From Liolophura sinensis (taxonomy: Eukaryota > Mollusca > Polyplacophora > Chitonida > Chitonidae): DNA of 64,000 nucleotides. The first letter of the stretch is position 1. Each line of letters begins with the position of its first letter. The DNA is taken from NCBI RefSeq assembly GCF_032854445.1, contig NC_088298.1, forward strand, positions 1,601,474-1,665,473, given 5' to 3'. Shown piece by piece: positions 59,033 through 64,000 of this stretch. The notes below the pieces were generated by a model, which saw only the letters and a program-made list of their open reading frames with translations, was not told the origin of the DNA and made no database searches. The translations under genes and the position numbers were made by a program.

Positions 59033-59703
59033 ACTGGCAAATCTAGCAGAGATGTACAATGAACAAATCTAGCAGAGATGTACAATGAACAAATCTAGCA
59101 GAGATGTAAAATGAACAAGTCTAGCAGAGATGTATAATGAACAAATCTAGCATAGAGGTGTATAATGAACAAATCTAGCAGAGATGTACAATGAACAAAT
59201 CTAGCAGAGATGTTCAATGAACAAATCTAGCAGAGATGTACCATGAACAAATCTAGCAGAGATGTACAATGAACAAATCTAGCAGAGATGTAAAATGAAC
59301 AAGTCTAGCAGAGATGTATAATGAACAAATCTAGCATAGAGGTGTATAATGAACAAATCTAGCATAGAGGAGTATAATGAACAAATCTAGCAAAGAGGTG
59401 TATAATGAACAAATCTAGCTGAGATGTACAATGAACAAATCTAGCAGAGATGTATAATGAACAAATCTAGCAAAGAGGTGTATTATGAACAAATCTAGCA
59501 GAGATGTACAATGAACAAATCTAGCAGAGATGTACAATGAACAAATCTAGCAGAGATGTACAATGAACAAATCTAGCAGAGATGTATAATGAACAAATCT
59601 AGCAAAGAGGTGTATAATGAACAAATCTAGCAGAGATGTACAATGAACAAATCTAGCAAAGATGTACAATGAACAAATCTAGCAGTGATGTATGATGAAC
59701 AAA
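59033..59703. repeat. 26-bp minisatellite, about 26 copies
   Basis: Unit gagatgtacaatgaacaaat + ctagca. A 27-bp variant (agaggtgtataatg) is scattered through it. The order taaaatg-aacaag, tataatg, atagaggtg recurs near 59105 and 59290, suggesting a duplicated block. Confidence 0.94.
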
Positions 59704-60514
59704 TCTATGTAATATGGAACAGAAATGGTTGAACTGGCCAAGCTTATGACAATGCTTAGGACAATTATGAACATTAGCCCTGCACTTCTATAGTGAAGGT
59801 GGATTCAATTAAAAATGTGACGAGTAAATTTAGGTATAGTTATCCATCTTTAATGACTGTCAGATAATTATGTAATATACATCTAATTTCATTGTCACAT
59901 GCTTCAGAAACAGACAGATCCAGTAAGCCACACCCAAAGCTCAACTGGGGTACGCATAGATTCTGAGTCAAGATTTCAATACAATTTTTGTATTTGATTG
60001 GTTTTCAATTTTCTAAATTTCAGAAAAAAAAATTCCCTTGCTATGTAGCATCATACTCCTTACAGCAAACACACCGCTCTGTAGCACTCGCTTTAGATCA
60101 CTGACACAAATAACAAATTTGTACAGAAATTTTGAGCCATGCCAAAGTCACTGAGGTCTAAAGTATGCACACCATGCTTTCAACATAAACATGATGCAAT
60201 TTTCTTGATAAATTTGATTGATAATTAAATGATGATTACATAGGTGTGGGCGAAGACAAATTTTAGTGCCTAAGCCTAGAGACTATGCAAGCCACCTGTG
60301 ACAAGAAGTCTGAAAAGATCCACAGATCAAACTTGTCTACTGGTGGCAGTGATGTACATATTAGTTGTAAGAGAAGTGCATGCATATATTATGCAACAAC
60401 TCTTTTGACTTCCACTTAAAGAACCCATACTGCCTGTTCATAAATTTTGTCCACAGGTATCAAAGAGGTTCGTACACCATACAGATGCTTGTGTACCCTA
60501 GCAGCGTGTATTTA

Positions 60515-60687
60515 TTTTATTTTATTTATTTATTTGATTGGCGTTTTACGCCGTACTCAAGAATATTTCACTTATTCAGCATTATGGCGGGAAGAAACCG
60601 ACAAGAGCCTGGGGTAGAACCACTACCATCTGCAGGTAGCTGGCAAACCTTCCCACATACCGCTGGAAAGGAAGCTAGCATGAGCTG
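60515..60687 (-). mobile_element. SINE family 1, truncated, with 11-bp target-site duplication
   Basis: Flanked by gcgtgtattta at 60504-60514 and 60688-60698. Runs from the (ttta)n tail to ggaagctagcatgagctgg, so the tRNA-like head was not copied. Confidence 0.9.
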
Positions 60688-60962
60688 GCGTGTATTTACA
60701 TAAGGTGTGGTCTGCTAACCATGACATATATACATGTGTGTACACATGCATGTCTACATAATCTTATACAGGTACTTATGTCATATGGGCTTAACTGCCA
60801 TTTAGAAGCCAAAGTAGTTCAAATCAACCTTCAAAACAATCGAAATTTAAATGTCCAGCTACATGTACATGCACATTACCTTCAGACCAATTCCACGAGA
60901 CCATATAACATGATTAGGTACAGACAAACATATAGATAGTTTGCTAGATTACTTGGTGTAAA

Positions 60963-61178
60963 TTTCCAAACTTTTCTACCCCTGAAGCGCTTTTTTCCAG
61001 TGGAATTTATGCATATAATCACTAAAAAAATGATGCCAAAAAGAATTTGTTTATGTGAATAAATATGCAAGCTTCTTAAAAATGTGCAACTTATTTTTCT
61101 ACACCCCATAGTTCTCTCCGAATGTTTTAAAATATTGTTTGCAGAGGGGGTTGAAAAGGTTGAGGAATTTGGATATTG
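60963..61178 (-). mobile_element. family B MITE, solitary copy
   Basis: aaatttccaaacttttctac, ttttttccagtggaatttat, tctacaccccatagttctct, ccgaatgttttaaaatattg, end ggttgaaaaggttgaggaat. Confidence 0.78.
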
Positions 61179-63913
61179 CTCCATCTTATACATAATTTCA
61201 TATGGTATTAAACACTGAAAATCAAACACTTCGATCGATTACCTAGCCCTAAAATTAACTCTTTTCAAGGACAAAGTGGCTATAAACAATACTTTCAGGG
61301 ATTTTGGTGACTGGTCCATAGACATTAACCCATTAAAATGAAATGTATACATCTTTGTATACTATCTATAGCTATAGTACACTGATTCTATATAATAAAA
61401 AAAGCGATAAAAAAATGTCAGTACATACCCATCATAAACTAAGGAATATTGGAATCTCTGGTGATTATTGTTTGCAGGAATTCACATTTTGTAGTTGGTC
61501 TGAGCAGTGAACAGGGCACCATAGCACAAGTATGTACACCTATCTCCTCCACTAAGCTAATTTTCACCTTTATCAGTGGATCACATCTGTCACTTCACGC
61601 CAAACAAGTGTCTGGTTCATAGCTAGTTGTTTGGTGAGAGAACCCAATCTATGCATCCTGCACACTTATATCCAAGAGCTTGATGATCCGACTGATACTT
61701 CAGAAAAGTCATATGGACTATAGACGGGGTTTTCATATAAACTGTCACACCCTGACTTCAGTGACTTTTTATTACTGGAACTAAACCGCAAAATAACGTG
61801 GTTTTGCAATCGTAGCAAACTGTCCAAAACTTTTCTTGTTTTCCATGCGAGAGTGTGAAAATCTGCAAACCAACATGGACTCAAAAGTTCCATCACATGC
61901 TACCAGCAGATTACATCAATCGTGACGAACTTGCTAATCAAGGTCCTCATGCTGTATCAAATATGTCAACAAAACATGTACGATGCCATGAAACAACGAA
62001 AAACAACCAGTTCCATCTAAACATCTTCATACATGTAGTCCACACTCCATCAAGTCCGTAGCAACAATAAATAACACAAACACAACCTCACGTACATATT
62101 CTGCTTCTGACCTTACTGCTTCAGGGTTGTGCCATCGTCACATGTTTAGGAATGATCACAAATGTCCGCATTAATTGAGTCATATTCTTAAAGTGTTAAA
62201 GCCCGTCCCTCCGCTGAAAATCAGACATCAAAGACGGCAAATGCTCACATAAGACATCCTTCAGTGTAAACTGTGTCTCAGCACCCAGCCACAACACACA
62301 AGGCCGTGTTTCTGTGTGCAGTGATTTGAATTGCAAATTGCTGTTGTTGTAGGAGAGCTTCAACTGACGTACGTACAATGGTGAAGTCATAGAAAATAAA
62401 GCAAACGGAGAATCACCCACAAAGAGTCAACGCTCTATGAAAGGCAGGCAGATATCCATATCAATGCATGCTGAAAGCAAAACTTTTCAAGACTGGACAC
62501 AAAAAACTGTGATGTGAGAACACAAATCCAATGCCAAATGTGTTTTCCACACAAAAATAAAAAAAAACATCACCAACCAAAGGTAAAGGTGTGCATGTCA
62601 GTGTGTGCACGGAGGCGCGCTGAAATTGCTCAAGCCATGAAGGTCCTGTCGATTAAGCAAGACATTTTACGATAAAGGAAAGTTTTTACGCTGGGTGAGC
62701 AGCCAGACCCGTGAACAGTGTATCCCACAGGTATAAGCATGCAGGCATACTGTCAGGCAACACAACAGAGGCTACTAGGGTTTAGGGCACTGCTTATATC
62801 AGCCCATTCCACGATAGCTATAATGATCAACTGGCATGTCTATGTGGACATACAGCTACAAGGAACCTGTTTTCATCAAAAGGTATATGTACTCTTCAAG
62901 GGGATTTATACAAAGGGACTGAACTGAAGATGGGCAATGATTTTGTTGTACAGTACATATACACAATACCACACACTGTCTAAAAATATTACGTGGTCTT
63001 TATGGACATACCACTGTAAATCATCAACTTGAATATTGCCACAATAACTTGCAGAGATACAGCCAAGGCGACAGTAAACCGAATAATGGTTCAGCTATGG
63101 GTGTAGTGTTTTTTCAGTGATCCTGGCGATTAAAGTTTTCACATTTTACACTTCTGAGAGGGCACATGAATTTAACCTGTGTTTTTCAAAACTTAAAACC
63201 TTCTAATTCATAAAACAAAATGCAAGCTGGACTGCGATTGCAAATATGACTATAAATTATGATTACGAATATATGATACCGGCGAATCTGTTAAACTTCA
63301 AGCAAAAAAATACATGTACTTTTTCATCAGGATATATATATACACACACACATATATAAATTGACACCTATATTAACAGAACTGTACTGATCTTATTCAC
63401 AAGTGACTCACCAATATTTTATAACGTACTCAAGAAAACCACAGACTTCAAATTTCAGCACAGATTGAAATGAGATGTGTTTTGTCATCCCTGCAGACTG
63501 ACTAAAGAACTATTTCCTAGCACGCTAACACCATCACAATCTTAACTCAGCCATTATACTACAAAATCCAGACACACACAGAAAGGAAAAATAGAGCATA
63601 TTCTCTTCACGAAACCCTTTTCATCCATAGAATACCTGTATTTTTAGAGAGTTTACAACATGTTACCCACTCTGGATGCTCAAACCACCCCAGAGCAATT
63701 GTGTGTCAAGTGGGGTTTTCCACAGACAGATATGATAAATGAAGAATACCTAAACACAATCCTCAGCTCTGCAAGTCCTCAATGTTTACCCAGCAGTCCT
63801 ATGTTTCTCCTCTATACTGTAGTGATGTTTTAAAAGAAAACTAACCTGTCTACATACTTTATATACATTACATTTAAACAACACAGCTTCATAAGGTAGA
63901 TCCTATATACATT

Positions 63914-64000
63914 TATATTTATTTATTTATTTATTTATTTATTTGATTGGTGTTTACACCGTACTCTCAAATATTTCACTTATACGATGGTGGCCAGCAT
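63914..64000 (-). mobile_element. SINE family 1, cut by the window edge
   Basis: (ttta)n tail, tttgattggtgtttacaccg, tactctcaaatatttcactt, atacgatggtggccagcat; continues beyond 64000. Confidence 0.9.

Larger units (their letters stand above)
59704..63913. other. no gene seen
   Basis: A SINE at 60515 and a family B MITE at 60963; the remainder shows nothing I can support. Confidence 0.5.

Overview
The window is eukaryotic nuclear DNA: AT-rich, intron-dominated and crowded with repeats. It has no prokaryotic gene layout, rRNA or canonical tRNA gene. Two dispersed tRNA-derived SINE families are present. From memory they resemble short elements of molluscs and other lophotrochozoans, so a mollusc-like animal is the best guess (inference, about 60%).

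The only gene I can support is on the minus strand: the N-terminal, intrinsically disordered part of a supervillin-like (SVIL) actin- and membrane-associated protein. In transcription order its exons are about 47147-46919, 43296-41974, 41600-41422 (or -41433), 40448-40215, 39556-38903, 20669-20537 and 19439-19196. The 52135-52009 segment is a possible first coding exon. Codon phases agree at four junctions: 41974/41600, 40215/39556, 38903/20669 and 20537/19439. The exons encode repeated modules of the kind LSIAEKLKLF followed by RFNTQPITTEEVEKA, as in the vertebrate supervillin N-terminus. The gelsolin-like repeats and headpiece must lie beyond the left edge. The largest exon (43296-41974) carries an in-frame stop and three frame changes, from assembly indels or real damage.

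Everything else is intronic or flanking repeat DNA. About 19 minisatellite arrays with 23-66 bp units cover close to a fifth of the window; the largest is about 69 copies of a 36-bp unit at 4830-7316. Many have periods divisible by three and therefore read as long open frames on both strands; I treat none of these as genes. Left part (1-19 kb): arrays at 1.6, 4.8, 8.4, 12.4, 15.5 and 18.1 kb. Middle (20.7-38.9 kb): one 18.2-kb SVIL intron holding MITEs, two inverted-repeat pairs, a mariner-like element interrupted by a SINE, and arrays at 21.3, 21.5, 23.4, 32.2 and 35.7 kb. Right part (43-64 kb): arrays at 45.2, 50.8, 53.8, 54.8, 55.4, 55.8 and 59.0 kb, and a SINE cluster at 57.3-58.0 kb.

The most interesting signals are minisatellites that appear to have grown inside copies of one transposable element (family C), a near-perfect 296-bp inverted repeat, TA-flanked MITE families sharing one terminus, and SINE copies with visible target-site duplications.
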